From NCBI GenBank assembly GCA_020052975.1, contig JAGVOC010000100.1, forward strand, positions 1-42,720: a DNA stretch of 42,720 nt, read 5' to 3'. Below the pieces are notes generated by a model that saw only the letters and a program-made list of their open reading frames with translations, was not told where the DNA came from and did no database searches. Position numbers and translations under genes: made by a program. The stretch comes from Desulfobacterales bacterium. Lineage in GTDB: Bacteria > Desulfobacterota > Desulfobacteria > Desulfobacterales > RPRI01. Shown in pieces: positions 34,641-42,395 of this stretch (positions are counted from its first letter, which is position 1; the number at the start of each line of letters is the position of its first letter).

Positions 34641-34767
34641 GGCTAACCATCGGCTGAAGGCGGATTGGTAAATCCGCTGCACTCCTTTGCCAACCGTTTA
34701 GTCGTATCGTCATGCGGGCCGAAAACCGAAATTCTGCGTCTTATGCGGATTAATTTAAACTTTATGC
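34641..34767 (+). other. attC-like site 3 (Mrr/unknown gene)
   Basis: The left core GGCTAAC directly follows the Mrr stop and is the exact complement of the Mrr unit's opening core. Inside, GCGGATT-GGTA-AATCCGC forms a hairpin. The conserved block from 34708 ends in TTTATGC, whose TTATGC pairs with GCATAAC at the end of the next gene. GTCATGC at the block's start is an alternative core. Confidence 0.65.
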
Positions 34768-34791
34768 TCACTAATAGGGGAGTAAAATATA

Positions 34792-35574
34792 ATGACACCA
34801 ACAGAAATAGCAGCATATATTGGAGCCGCAGCATGGTTGCCACAGATCGCAACTTGGATTTACAGAAGATTTGTGCAGCCGATAGTTACTATTGTGCCTG
34901 ATAATTATGCAGAAATTGGTTTTACATCCTACGGACCAATTTTCAATATGAGAATGGCTTTTTCAGCCGAGAATAAAGACCTAATCATAGACGGTTTTGA
35001 GTTACACCTTCGACACGAAGCCGGAGATACGTATACTTTGCGATGGGCAGGTCTAAAAGAGACCTTAAGTGAAATCACCGATGCATCAGGAAATCGTCAA
35101 GTTATAGAACGAGACCAAACACCCATTGCTTTAAAAATTGGAACTGAATCACTCATTGAAAAGTTTGTTCGTTTCCAGGAGCCACGCTACCATGAAACTG
35201 ATCGGCCTGTGACTTCAAATTTAATTGCACATTTTAACTTCTTGAAGCGGAGTAACCCAGAAGATTATGTTTCTCAAACACTCTCAAGCAAGGAATTGTT
35301 TTCGGTTCTTGAAGCACGTAAAAAAGCCTTTTGGTGGAAAACAGGTCGCTACCAAATTACATTGAAGCTGAGTTCGCCGAAGCAATTTAAGCTTAAACAG
35401 TCGCAGTTTGGCTTCATGCTTGCTTCCATTGATATCGATCGTTTGAAAGAAAATCTTAATAATATTGAGATAGAGTTGAAAAATTTAGTTAAATCAAATC
35501 TGCCAGATTTTCAAAGAGAAGAAATAAATTGGAGTTGGGCGAATGTTAACGTTCAAAAATCGGACAAAGCATAA
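34792..35574 (+). CDS. Protein of unknown function with possible N-terminal membrane segment
   Basis: I do not recognise this 260-residue protein. Residues 4-21 (TEIAAYIGAAAWLPQIATWI) form a hydrophobic helix that could be a membrane anchor or a buried segment. The rest looks soluble and mixed alpha/beta, with many strands such as FNMRMAFSAENKDLIIDGFE. It ends in a charged helix (DIDRLKENLNNIEIELKNLV) and a Trp-rich tail. The ATG has GGGGAG about ten bases upstream. It is the fourth cassette and more AT-rich than the previous three. A membrane-linked partner of the nucleases next to it would fit a defence role, but nothing in the sequence proves it. Confidence 0.75.
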   Translation: MTPTEIAAYIGAAAWLPQIATWIYRRFVQPIVTIVPDNYAEIGFTSYGPIFNMRMAFSAENKDLIIDGFELHLRHEAGDTYTLRWAGLKETLSEITDASGNRQVIERDQTPIALKIGTESLIEKFVRFQEPRYHETDRPVTSNLIAHFNFLKRSNPEDYVSQTLSSKELFSVLEARKKAFWWKTGRYQITLKLSSPKQFKLKQSQFGFMLASIDIDRLKENLNNIEIELKNLVKSNLPDFQREEINWSWANVNVQKSDKA

Positions 35575-35605
35575 CAGGAGCTTTAGGGACGTATGCCATT
35601 CGATT
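35569..35605 (+). other. attC-like left half, truncated
   Basis: GCATAAC, overlapping the stop of the unknown gene, is followed by AGGAGCTTTAGGGACGTATG, which resembles the left halves of the other sites. The conserved right block is missing. The array was probably cut here by the arrival or rearrangement of the opposite-strand toxin-antitoxin genes. Confidence 0.5.
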
Positions 35606-35612
35606 TAGTTTT

Positions 35613-36064
35613 TTATCTATTATTAAATTTTTCCTTGAGCTTTTGAATGGAAGCTGTATATGGCGGCCTTAACCAGGATTCGTGAAGCTCTGAAATATCA
35701 TCTTCATGGTGTTTAAACAAACAATCTATAATTTGTTTCAATATCTTTTCATTAAGACTACCAACTTCATTCCACCCATTTTTTTGAGTAATATCGCATT
35801 GGTTAATTTCATAAGGCTTAAACAATAAAATCCATGTATTATCTGGAAAAGAGGTCGTTGCTTTCGGTATAAAGAACATTCCTTCATGACGATGTTTAAA
35901 ACACCCCACAATTGAGGGCTTATCTTTTTTTTGGTGGTTGTTTTAACAAATAAGCAGGATTCGTTTTGAGAGGGCGTATTTAAAAGAACTAAAAGCTTAT
36001 TACCGATTTCGCCATCATAAAATTTAAATTTGGGATTATGAAAAATGGCACCTTGAATGGTCAT
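35613..36064 (-). CDS. Partner gene of the Panacea antitoxin, frameshifted (candidate toxin)
   Basis: The frame from the ATG at 36064 (TIQGAIFHNPKFKFYDGEIG) runs into an A8G run at 35932-35924, read AAA AAA AAG. Moving one base back there joins it to DKPSIVGCFKHRHEGMFFIP and continues to 35613, giving about 150 residues. The second half looks protein-like; the unshifted tail, ending at 35738, does not. A-AAA-AAG is the classic bacterial -1 slippery site, so programmed or transcriptional slippage is possible; a lost A in the run is the simple alternative. The start overlaps the antitoxin stop by four bases. The toxin role is inferred from its place next to a Panacea gene; I do not recognise the fold. 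Confidence 0.55.
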
Positions 36065-36618
36065 AACTTTCCAAAATTGAGATACATTTCTTCCCGTTCA
36101 CGAACTCTGTTTAAAGCTTCATCGTATGATATACTTTCAGGATCGCCATCAATTGCTAAAAAGTAGTCAATAGATTGAAATTCCCCTTTTTCTTTTAAGG
36201 TTTTAGACCAGGGCGAGTTTAATATATGAGTAGATTCAACTATGTCTTCAGCTTTAACGGTTTTAAATATTTCAACTGCTTTATCCAGTAATTTTTTTTC
36301 TCTTTTACTGAAATATCTTAAGTCAAAGTTTTTTTGGGGAACGATCTGTTGAAATTGATCTTTTGTTACAATTTTTACAGCCGCTGCCAAGTCTGGTTGC
36401 ATATTTTCAGATAATTCATCATATAGCTTTTTCGGCACCGGGCCAAAACCCCATGCTGAATAATTCAAGCCTGTAACAGAATCGCCTGTCTCTCTAAAAT
36501 GCCAAAAATCTAAATAATACAATAGCTTTAACAGCTTAGTTTTTCCGCAAAATTTTGTATTTTTTGCAAAATAAATAATGGCATTAATGAGCTTTTCTCT
36601 TTGATGGGTAATAATCAT
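36061..36618 (-). CDS. Panacea (SocA/DUF4065-like) antitoxin-type protein
   Basis: The 185-residue protein has the Panacea domain, a versatile antitoxin fold also found in the proteolysis adaptor SocA. Seen here are KLINAIIYFAKNTKFCGKTK, KLLKLLYYLDFWHFRETGDS and the signature GLNYSAWGFGPVPKKLYDEL. Such proteins neutralise many unrelated toxins encoded next to them. The ATG start lacks an obvious ribosome site. It is translationally coupled to the downstream gene. The pair reads opposite to the cassette array, as autonomous toxin-antitoxin units in arrays often do. Confidence 0.85.
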   Translation of the reverse strand: MIITHQREKLINAIIYFAKNTKFCGKTKLLKLLYYLDFWHFRETGDSVTGLNYSAWGFGPVPKKLYDELSENMQPDLAAAVKIVTKDQFQQIVPQKNFDLRYFSKREKKLLDKAVEIFKTVKAEDIVESTHILNSPWSKTLKEKGEFQSIDYFLAIDGDPESISYDEALNRVREREEMYLNFGKL

Positions 36619-36682
36619 AAGTTGATAAATATCCTAAATCAATTCCACAAACAATAAAATAATGGGAATAACCCATCCGTAT

Positions 36683-36720
36683 AGCAGATCGGATTAATTG
36701 ATCTGCTGTGTGTTTTTTTT
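36683..36720 (+). terminator. Rho-independent terminator-like hairpin
   Basis: AGCAGATC and GATCTGCT form a perfect 8-bp stem with a 9-base loop, followed by GTGTG and eight T. It faces the plus strand, where no gene precedes it within the toxin-antitoxin region. It may protect the region from read-through or be a leftover of a lost gene. Confidence 0.65.
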
Positions 36721-36817
36721 ATTTTTCAGGAGGTTCATAAGGATTAATTTGACGTAAGGTCTTTGCCATGAGAATGGTGATAGCTTGTAAAATTACATAA
36801 ATCACATTATCTCTCAC
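36719..36817 (-). CDS. Small unknown ORF, 32 residues
   Basis: Too short for ordinary ORF calling. A GTG start overlaps the stop of the upstream remnant by four bases (GTGA). It encodes a hydrophobic helix (NVIYVILQAITILMAKTL) and the tail RQINPYEPPEK before TAA. I do not recognise it. The coupling suggests a real two-gene transcript downstream of tRNA-Pro. Confidence 0.4.
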   Translation of the reverse strand: MRDNVIYVILQAITILMAKTLRQINPYEPPEK

Positions 36818-36993
36818 TTGGTAGTATCGTTTATTCCTCCAAAGGGAGCATTCTCGCGGATACGCTTTAATGATTTTGCCAATTCGACCCGGGCGAGCCG
36901 TTGTTTGTGATCCTGGACGCGTCGCTCCAGGGGATGAAAGAGATCTGTTATAGTACCGTATTTCCTATTCCGCTTTTTTACATCATCGCTTAA
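36814..36993 (-). pseudogene. Gene remnant without start codon, downstream of tRNA-Pro
   Basis: An open frame of 59 codons without ATG, GTG or TTG near its beginning. It is charged and helical (DLFHPLERRVQDHKQRLARV, SLKRIRENAPFGGI) and ends at TGA, coupled to the small ORF after it. The GC-rich codons differ from the neighbours. It looks like the 3' end of a transferred gene cut off near the tRNA gene. Confidence 0.45.
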
Positions 36994-37008
36994 CTATTTG
37001 AATTTACT

Positions 37009-37085
37009 TGGTCGGGACGACTGGATTTGAACCAGCGACCCCAGCGTCCCGAACGCTGTGCTCTACCAGGCTGAGCCACGTCCCG
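37009..37085 (-). tRNA. tRNA-Pro(CGG)
   Basis: A complete 77-base cloverleaf: acceptor CGGGACG/CGTCCCG with discriminator A and encoded CCA, anticodon stem CAGCG/CGCTG around the loop TTCGGGA (anticodon CGG), and T-loop GGTTCAAATCC. It marks the right edge of the accessory region; tRNA genes are common integration sites. I did not find a second copy of its 3' end in the window. Confidence 0.96.
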
Positions 37086-37101
37086 ACTTTTCGGATTGCC
37101 C

Positions 37102-37130
37102 TATTTATTCCACAATTATTTTATTGTCAA
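37102..37130 (-). promoter_or_regulatory. Sigma-70-type promoter of tRNA-Pro
   Basis: On the minus strand TTGACA is followed after exactly 17 bases by TAAATA, then GGGCAATCC before the tRNA. The -35 box is perfect. Confidence 0.7.
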
Positions 37131-37146
37131 TAAACTTTGATGCAAT

Positions 37147-37238
37147 GCAGTTCCTGGTTCCTGGTTCACGGTTTCTGGTTGATTTAGTTGCGAGCCGCTT
37201 GAACCCTTGAACCCTCGAATCCTTGAACCCCTGAACCC

Positions 37239-37240
<2 letters not shown>
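37147..37240. repeat. Composite of family-B and family-A repeats downstream of purA
   Basis: Family B (GTTCCTGGTTCCTGGTTCAC, GGTTTCTGGTT) is followed by family A (CTTGAACCCTTGAACCCTCG, AATCCTTGAACCCCTGAACC). It touches the purA stop codon. A similar B-then-A composite in the same orientation stands on the other side of purA. Confidence 0.7.
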
Positions 37241-38564
<1,324 letters not shown>

Positions 38565-38627
38565 TTAACTCAAAACAAAAACCAACACTAAAAAACGTTC
38601 ATTCATCTCTTGTTCTTATATTATTTC

Positions 38628-38690
38628 AGGTTTCTGGTTTCTATTTTTTAAACGCTTGAACCCTTGAACCCCGGAATCCTTGATCCTTTT
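38628..38690. repeat. Composite of family-B and family-A repeats upstream of purA
   Basis: TCAGGTTTCTGGTTTC (B) followed by CGCTTGAACCCTTGAACCCC and GGAATCCTTGATCC (A). It is the second composite flanking purA and lies just after the tadA stop. Confidence 0.65.
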
Positions 38691-38696
38691 CATTAT

Positions 38697-39176
38697 TCAT
38701 AAGAGTATGTTTTTTCGTTTTTCTTTAAAAAAGTGCTGAATAAGGTTTTTGCACTCCTCAAGGCATATGCCGGGTATAATTTCAGTTTTGTGATTCAGTC
38801 TTTCATCTTCAGCAAAGTTATAAAGAGAACCGGCTGCCCCCCATTTAGGATCGAATGTTCCAAATACAAGTCTTTTTAATCTTGCATGCACTATGGCGCC
38901 CATGCACATAAGGCACGGTTCCATTGTAACATAGAGAGTCGTGTTTAACAGCCTGTAATTTTTTAATTTATTTCCGGCTTCCCGAAGAGCAAGTATTTCT
39001 GCATGGGCGGACGGATCACAAAGTGAAACAATACTGTTACAAGCCGCCGCAAGTATCTTGTTATCTTCAGAAACGAGTATAGCACCTATAGGAACTTCGC
39101 CATTTTGTCCAGCCTTTTTTGCCTCGTCCAGGGCAAGCTTCATGTATTTCTCGTGCGCCTCCGGTTTCTGGTTCAT
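38697..39176 (-). CDS. tadA: tRNA adenosine(34) deaminase
   Basis: It converts A34 of tRNA-Arg(ACG) to inosine, which lets one tRNA read CGU, CGC and CGA. The zinc deaminase motifs are SAHAEILAL (His ligand and catalytic Glu) and EPCLMCMGAI (two Cys ligands); the ALDEAKKAG start is typical. I chose the ATG at 39176, with AGGA ten bases upstream, which gives a length of 159 like other TadA proteins. Both that ATG and its ribosome site lie inside a family-B repeat (MNQKP is repeat-encoded); the longer frame to 39257 continues into the repeat. The alternative ATG at 39143 would leave too short an N-terminus. The substrate tRNA gene lies 147 bp away, divergent. Confidence 0.94.
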   Translation of the reverse strand: MNQKPEAHEKYMKLALDEAKKAGQNGEVPIGAILVSEDNKILAAACNSIVSLCDPSAHAEILALREAGNKLKNYRLLNTTLYVTMEPCLMCMGAIVHARLKRLVFGTFDPKWGAAGSLYNFAEDERLNHKTEIIPGICLEECKNLIQHFFKEKRKNILL

Positions 39177-39200
39177 GGTCACTGGTTCCTGATTTTGAGT
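39162..39200. repeat. Family-B repeat forming the 5' end of tadA
   Basis: On the plus strand GGTTTCTGGTTCATGGTCAC, then TGGTTCCTGATTTTG. Read on the minus strand it provides AGGA, the ATG and the first codons of tadA. The related copy near 8900 would encode the similar peptide NQEPVTINQKP. Confidence 0.75.
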
Positions 39201-39266
39201 TCGTACTTCGGTGTCCGATATTCGTTCCTGCTCCCCGATCCCCAGCTCATTATCCAATATTTTCCG

Positions 39267-39295
39267 TTGACTTTATTTCAGCTATATCCTATGAA
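39267..39295 (+). promoter_or_regulatory. Sigma-70-type promoter of tRNA-Arg
   Basis: TTGACT, 17 bases, then TATGAA, about 28 bases before the tRNA 5' end. Confidence 0.55.
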
Positions 39296-39323
39296 CGTGG
39301 CAAATTTCAAATCAAATCATTTT

Positions 39324-39400
39324 GCGCCCGTAGCTCAGCTGGATAGAGTACCGGACTACGAATCCGTTGGCCGCAAGTTCGAATCTTGCCGGGCGCGCCA
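39324..39400 (+). tRNA. tRNA-Arg(ACG)
   Basis: A complete 77-base tRNA: acceptor GCGCCCG/CGGGCGC, D-arm AGCTCAGCTGGATAGAGT, anticodon stem CCGGA/TCCGT around CTACGAA (anticodon ACG), T-arm with GTTCGAATC, and encoded CCA. It is the substrate of the neighbouring TadA. Confidence 0.96.
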
Positions 39401-39709
39401 ATTAAATCATCTGCTACATAATTCACTATAAAATGCTCTTTTCGGGGCCGAAAAAGACGATATGGGTGCTAAAAACACCTATTTTTGAGATGTTAAATCC
39501 GAATAATCAAGAACTTATTATGGTCCGACCCGTGGCACGTAAAAGTACCATAAAAGCCCCACGGATTTAGATGCCTTGGTCAAGAAAGGGGTAATAAAAG
39601 AGAGACCTCAGGATACTTACGACGAAACGTTTTATATCGATGCTGAAGGCGAGAATAGGACAACGAGTGAATATATATATTATTGCCCAGGCAAAAGTGA
39701 TAATCCGCA
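39401..39709 (+). other. Region after tRNA-Arg with hairpins and a possible gene fragment
   Basis: Two hairpins follow the tRNA: CTTTTCGG-GGC-CCGAAAAAG at about 39438 and GGTG-CTAAAAA-CACC followed by TATTTTT at about 39466, which may terminate tRNA transcription. Further on, a frame from about 39576 reads VKKGVIKERPQDTYDETFYI and continues past EYIYYCPG before it runs antisense into the lipoprotein gene. It has only a TTG start and no ribosome site. I regard it as a probable fragment of an unknown gene. Confidence 0.4.
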
Positions 39710-40198
39710 TCACTTTGTTTCACGCCGTTCCTCCTGCCTGACATCCAACTTCTTTAACTCCTCAATGCTCATATTAAGCTGTTCATTATTTTTCTTCAGC
39801 TCCTGAATCGTCCTGTTAAGCTGCTCATTATTTTTCTTCAGTTCCTGAATCGTCCTGAGGATATAAATCCAGTTTTGAGCTTCGGGCGCTCTTTTGTTAT
39901 CAGGATGGAATTTGAGGAATTCCTCAAATGAGCGGATTGCCTGCGCATAGTCCTGCCGCGGATTATCATGGAACAAATGGACGAGGGCGATCTCATACAG
40001 AGCATCAGCGTCGAGAGCCGAGCGGGGTGAAGCCGCCGCAATTATCTTGTAAGCCGCTACAGCCTCGTTGTATCGTTTCTCTTTCACCGAAACAGCGGCC
40101 TTCTGAAAATCCTTTGCCGGTCCTCCGTAAGGAACGCTTGTTTTGGCACAGCCCAACAGCCATATTACGATAACAGGCAGAATAACGAACTTCCTCAT
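39710..40198 (-). CDS. Small lipoprotein with TPR-like and coiled-coil parts
   Basis: The signal peptide with lipobox LLGC gives a lipid-anchored Cys17. The middle is a BamD/YbgF-like helical repeat (AVAAYKIIAAASPRSALDAD, FEEFLKFHPDNKRAPEAQNW). The C-terminus is a coiled coil built from a 14-residue unit, RTIQELKKNNEQLN, present twice in tandem plus a partial third (MSIEELKK). A 42-base tandem DNA repeat underlies it and could vary in number. The ATG overlaps the stop of the upstream GGDDF gene by four bases, so the two are made together. Such lipoproteins often scaffold envelope complexes; the function here is open. Confidence 0.82.
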   Translation of the reverse strand: MRKFVILPVIVIWLLGCAKTSVPYGGPAKDFQKAAVSVKEKRYNEAVAAYKIIAAASPRSALDADALYEIALVHLFHDNPRQDYAQAIRSFEEFLKFHPDNKRAPEAQNWIYILRTIQELKKNNEQLNRTIQELKKNNEQLNMSIEELKKLDVRQEERRETK

Positions 40199-41577
40199 GC
40201 ATTACTCCTCTTGTCAACAACTAAACTACTCTTAGGGATCGTTTTGGCATAGTCCTTCAGCTCCGCAGCGATCTCCGAAACCCGAAAGGTGCTGGTGAAT
40301 TTCCGGTGATCGTTCGTCACGATGGCTATGGAGATGGACATAATGGGAAACCGCATCTCGATGCCCTGTCTTGTCTTCCCGAGGATGTATCCTTGCTGCC
40401 GTTCTAAGGGGTCGTAGAACTCGGGTATACGCCGGTCGAACCGGCTTATAATCTCGCCGGCGATCTCGCGCATCTTGTCAGGTATCGTGATAACCACGAA
40501 GTCGTCGCCGCCTATATGGCCGATAAAATCATCGGATGTTCCTTTTGCTTTCACCGCGGCCTCAATGATTTTTGCCGTCTCCTTGATGACCTCGCTGCCC
40601 TTCGCGTATCCATAGTGGTCATTGAATGTCTTGAAATTGTCAAGGTCAAAAACGCAGAAGGCGATCGTCTGGTTTGATTCGATCCGTTTTTTAAGCACGT
40701 TCTCGATGGCGATGCCGCCCGGCAGGCGGGTGAGGGGGCTGGCATCGAGATACATCTCCTCAAGCTCACGAAGCCGCTTCCCCATGGAGAGAAAGGCCTT
40801 GGACAGGTTCCCTATCTCATCTTCCGTTCTGATCTTCGGATCGTAGTCGAAGTTCCCCTCGGCAATGCGCTCGGTCGCTTCTTTCAACTTGTAGATGGAG
40901 GACGCAATATGATGCGTCACCACCAGTCCCGCCAGCGCACCGACGATGATGCTGAACAGACAGAGGCCGGCAGTCGTCAGGAATGTGGCGCCGCCGATCA
41001 AACTGATCTGCTTCATTTTATCATCCTGCGATTTCCCGGCGCTGATGGACAGCGTCTTGAGCGTTTCGATGAGCTTCTCCAGAACGTCTTTCATCTCATG
41101 GTTTGAGACAACATATGCAGTTTTCACGTTCTTTGCGCGTATCAGCTCGAGCTCCTGGGAGAAGAGGTCGGAATATTTTTTGTGCAGTCCGTAAATGGTC
41201 TTGATGGGGAGTTCCGGCCTGCTGGGGAGTTCTTCGAGAACGGCAAGCCATGTGCGGAAATCATTCCCGCGCTTTTCAAAAAGTCCCCGCATATCTTCGC
41301 TTTTGAGGATCAGATACCGCTTCTCATAGGTTTCCTGGGCGAGCAGGGCATCAAGCATCCTGTCCGACGCCTCCTCCACTTTGATATCCACGTTGACGAT
41401 ACTCTGGGTCAGGTTGTTGATCCGCTGAAGATTGACGAGGGCATACACAACGACGATGACCGTGAGCGCCACGAGCGTCATGTATCCCAGAAGCATTTTA
41501 CTTGCTATATTGAGCCTAGCAAAAAGCCTTGTAGGGACCAAAATGGCCATGATCTTGGGAAGTATGGGAATATTCAT
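40195..41577 (-). CDS. Membrane HAMP-GGDEF protein with GGDDF active-site variant
   Basis: This diguanylate-cyclase-family membrane protein has a membrane helix at about 27-50, a helical periplasmic sensor (about 50-190), a second membrane helix (about 195-222), HAMP (KLKEATERIAEGNFDYDPKI) and a GGDEF domain from about 285. The substrate-site motif is GGDDF instead of GGDEF; Asp for Glu may lower or abolish c-di-GMP synthesis. CVFDLDNFKTFNDHYGYAKG is otherwise canonical, and I see no clear RxxD inhibitory site. An in-frame ATG at about 41550 is also possible. It is coupled to the coiled-coil lipoprotein gene. Confidence 0.88.
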   Translation of the reverse strand: MNIPILPKIMAILVPTRLFARLNIASKMLLGYMTLVALTVIVVVYALVNLQRINNLTQSIVNVDIKVEEASDRMLDALLAQETYEKRYLILKSEDMRGLFEKRGNDFRTWLAVLEELPSRPELPIKTIYGLHKKYSDLFSQELELIRAKNVKTAYVVSNHEMKDVLEKLIETLKTLSISAGKSQDDKMKQISLIGGATFLTTAGLCLFSIIVGALAGLVVTHHIASSIYKLKEATERIAEGNFDYDPKIRTEDEIGNLSKAFLSMGKRLRELEEMYLDASPLTRLPGGIAIENVLKKRIESNQTIAFCVFDLDNFKTFNDHYGYAKGSEVIKETAKIIEAAVKAKGTSDDFIGHIGGDDFVVITIPDKMREIAGEIISRFDRRIPEFYDPLERQQGYILGKTRQGIEMRFPIMSISIAIVTNDHRKFTSTFRVSEIAAELKDYAKTIPKSSLVVDKRSNA

Positions 41578-41730
41578 CTTAAATAAGCGGAAACACGCAT
41601 ATAAAAATTAACAAACAAATATAGCATTGTCAATTCGATGTTACCGGACATCGGCATCAAAAGCCTTTAGGAATAGTCTTGGTTTTCAGCCCAAACTAAA
41701 GATTTACACTAATCGCCGTTCCCCATTACT

Positions 41731-41763
41731 GGTGAACCACCGGACCGGGCTTGAGGGTTCACC
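41731..41763. terminator. Hairpin between the USP and GGDDF genes
   Basis: GGTGAACC and GGTTCACC form an 8-bp stem 13 bases after the universal stress gene's stop on the minus strand. There is no T-run on either side. The rest of 41578-41776 shows nothing recognisable and should hold the GGDDF gene promoter. Confidence 0.4.
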
Positions 41764-41776
41764 ACAGAGGCCATTA

Positions 41777-42232
41777 CTAAAGGCGGCAGGATTCCGGTCT
41801 GATCAAAAGCACGGGAACGGGAGACGAATTGAGAACCCCTGAAGCCACACTCCCCAATATCAGTTTTTTCAGTCCGGTATAACCGTGTGTCCCCATGACA
41901 ATCAGCTCCATGCCATTTTTCTCGGCATACTCCGTGATTTTAATGGCAGGACTGTTCGCCTCCAAGGACTCTGTTTTTACCTTGATGCCTTCGGAATTAA
42001 GCTGGGATTCGATTTTGGCAAGATACTTCCCCGCTGAGGCAAAGAGCGCTTCCCTCATCGCGTTGATATCGAAATTCTTCCCGTACAATTCGACGTAGCT
42101 GGTATCCACCTTGACGACATTGAACAGCGTGACCTCCCCTGCGGAACCCTCTTTGACCAAGGCCCTGACATGGTCAAGCACGCACCCGGCCAATTCTGAA
42201 CCGTCAAGCGGGACTAAAACCTTCTTATACAT
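41777..42232 (-). CDS. Universal stress protein (UspA family)
   Basis: This single 151-residue Usp domain is of the ATP-binding type. VLVPLDGSELA at the start and GTHGYTGLKKLILGSVAS near 122 (the G-x2-G-x9-G-S/T nucleotide motif) are intact, and it ends in PVPVLLIRP. The ATG at 42232 has AGGAGG eight bases upstream; the frame reaching 42352 is rejected. It lies 163 bp after a receiver-domain gene on the same strand and could be part of its stress regulon, which is inference. Confidence 0.93.
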   Translation of the reverse strand: MYKKVLVPLDGSELAGCVLDHVRALVKEGSAGEVTLFNVVKVDTSYVELYGKNFDINAMREALFASAGKYLAKIESQLNSEGIKVKTESLEANSPAIKITEYAEKNGMELIVMGTHGYTGLKKLILGSVASGVLNSSPVPVLLIRPESCRL

Positions 42233-42395
42233 TTGAATTTCCTCCTTTCTGGATGTTGCTGATTGAATCGAAACAGCGAGCGCAATCCTCCTCCAAACCA
42301 GTCCTTCCCATGCTTTTGACTTTTTTTTGGCAAATGGATGAGAGAAAAACATTGAAGATTACCATTTGTACAGGTGAAATTTAATCCTCCCGCGT

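Larger units (their letters stand above)
31891..35605 (+). mobile_element. Candidate integron-type gene cassette array without integrase
   Basis: Four same-strand single-gene units follow one another, each opening with a TTRRRY-like core and closing with the complementary RYYYAAC core. NERD unit GTTAGGA/TCCTAAC (7 of 7); NYN unit GTTAAAA/TTCTAAC (6 of 7); Mrr unit GTTAGCC/GGCTAAC (7 of 7); unknown-gene unit TTTATGC/GCATAAC (6 of 7). Over the three variable positions of each core, 11 of 12 agree. Such pairing is expected because circular cassettes are cut inside this core. Gene starts lie close to the left core and stops at the right core, as in integrons. No tyrosine recombinase is encoded anywhere in the window. 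Confidence 0.75.

Noticed and set aside
36683..36720. Terminator of the Panacea operon
   Set aside because: The T-run is on the plus strand, so it faces away from the minus-strand toxin-antitoxin transcript.
29500..37100. Integron integrase, phage integrase or transposase in the accessory region
   Set aside because: None of the translated frames shows tyrosine- or serine-recombinase or DDE motifs. The array is called on its core sites alone.
39177..39257. Longer TadA N-terminus from the frame start at 39257
   Set aside because: The extra residues are translated family-B repeat; family length and ribosome site favour the ATG at 39176.
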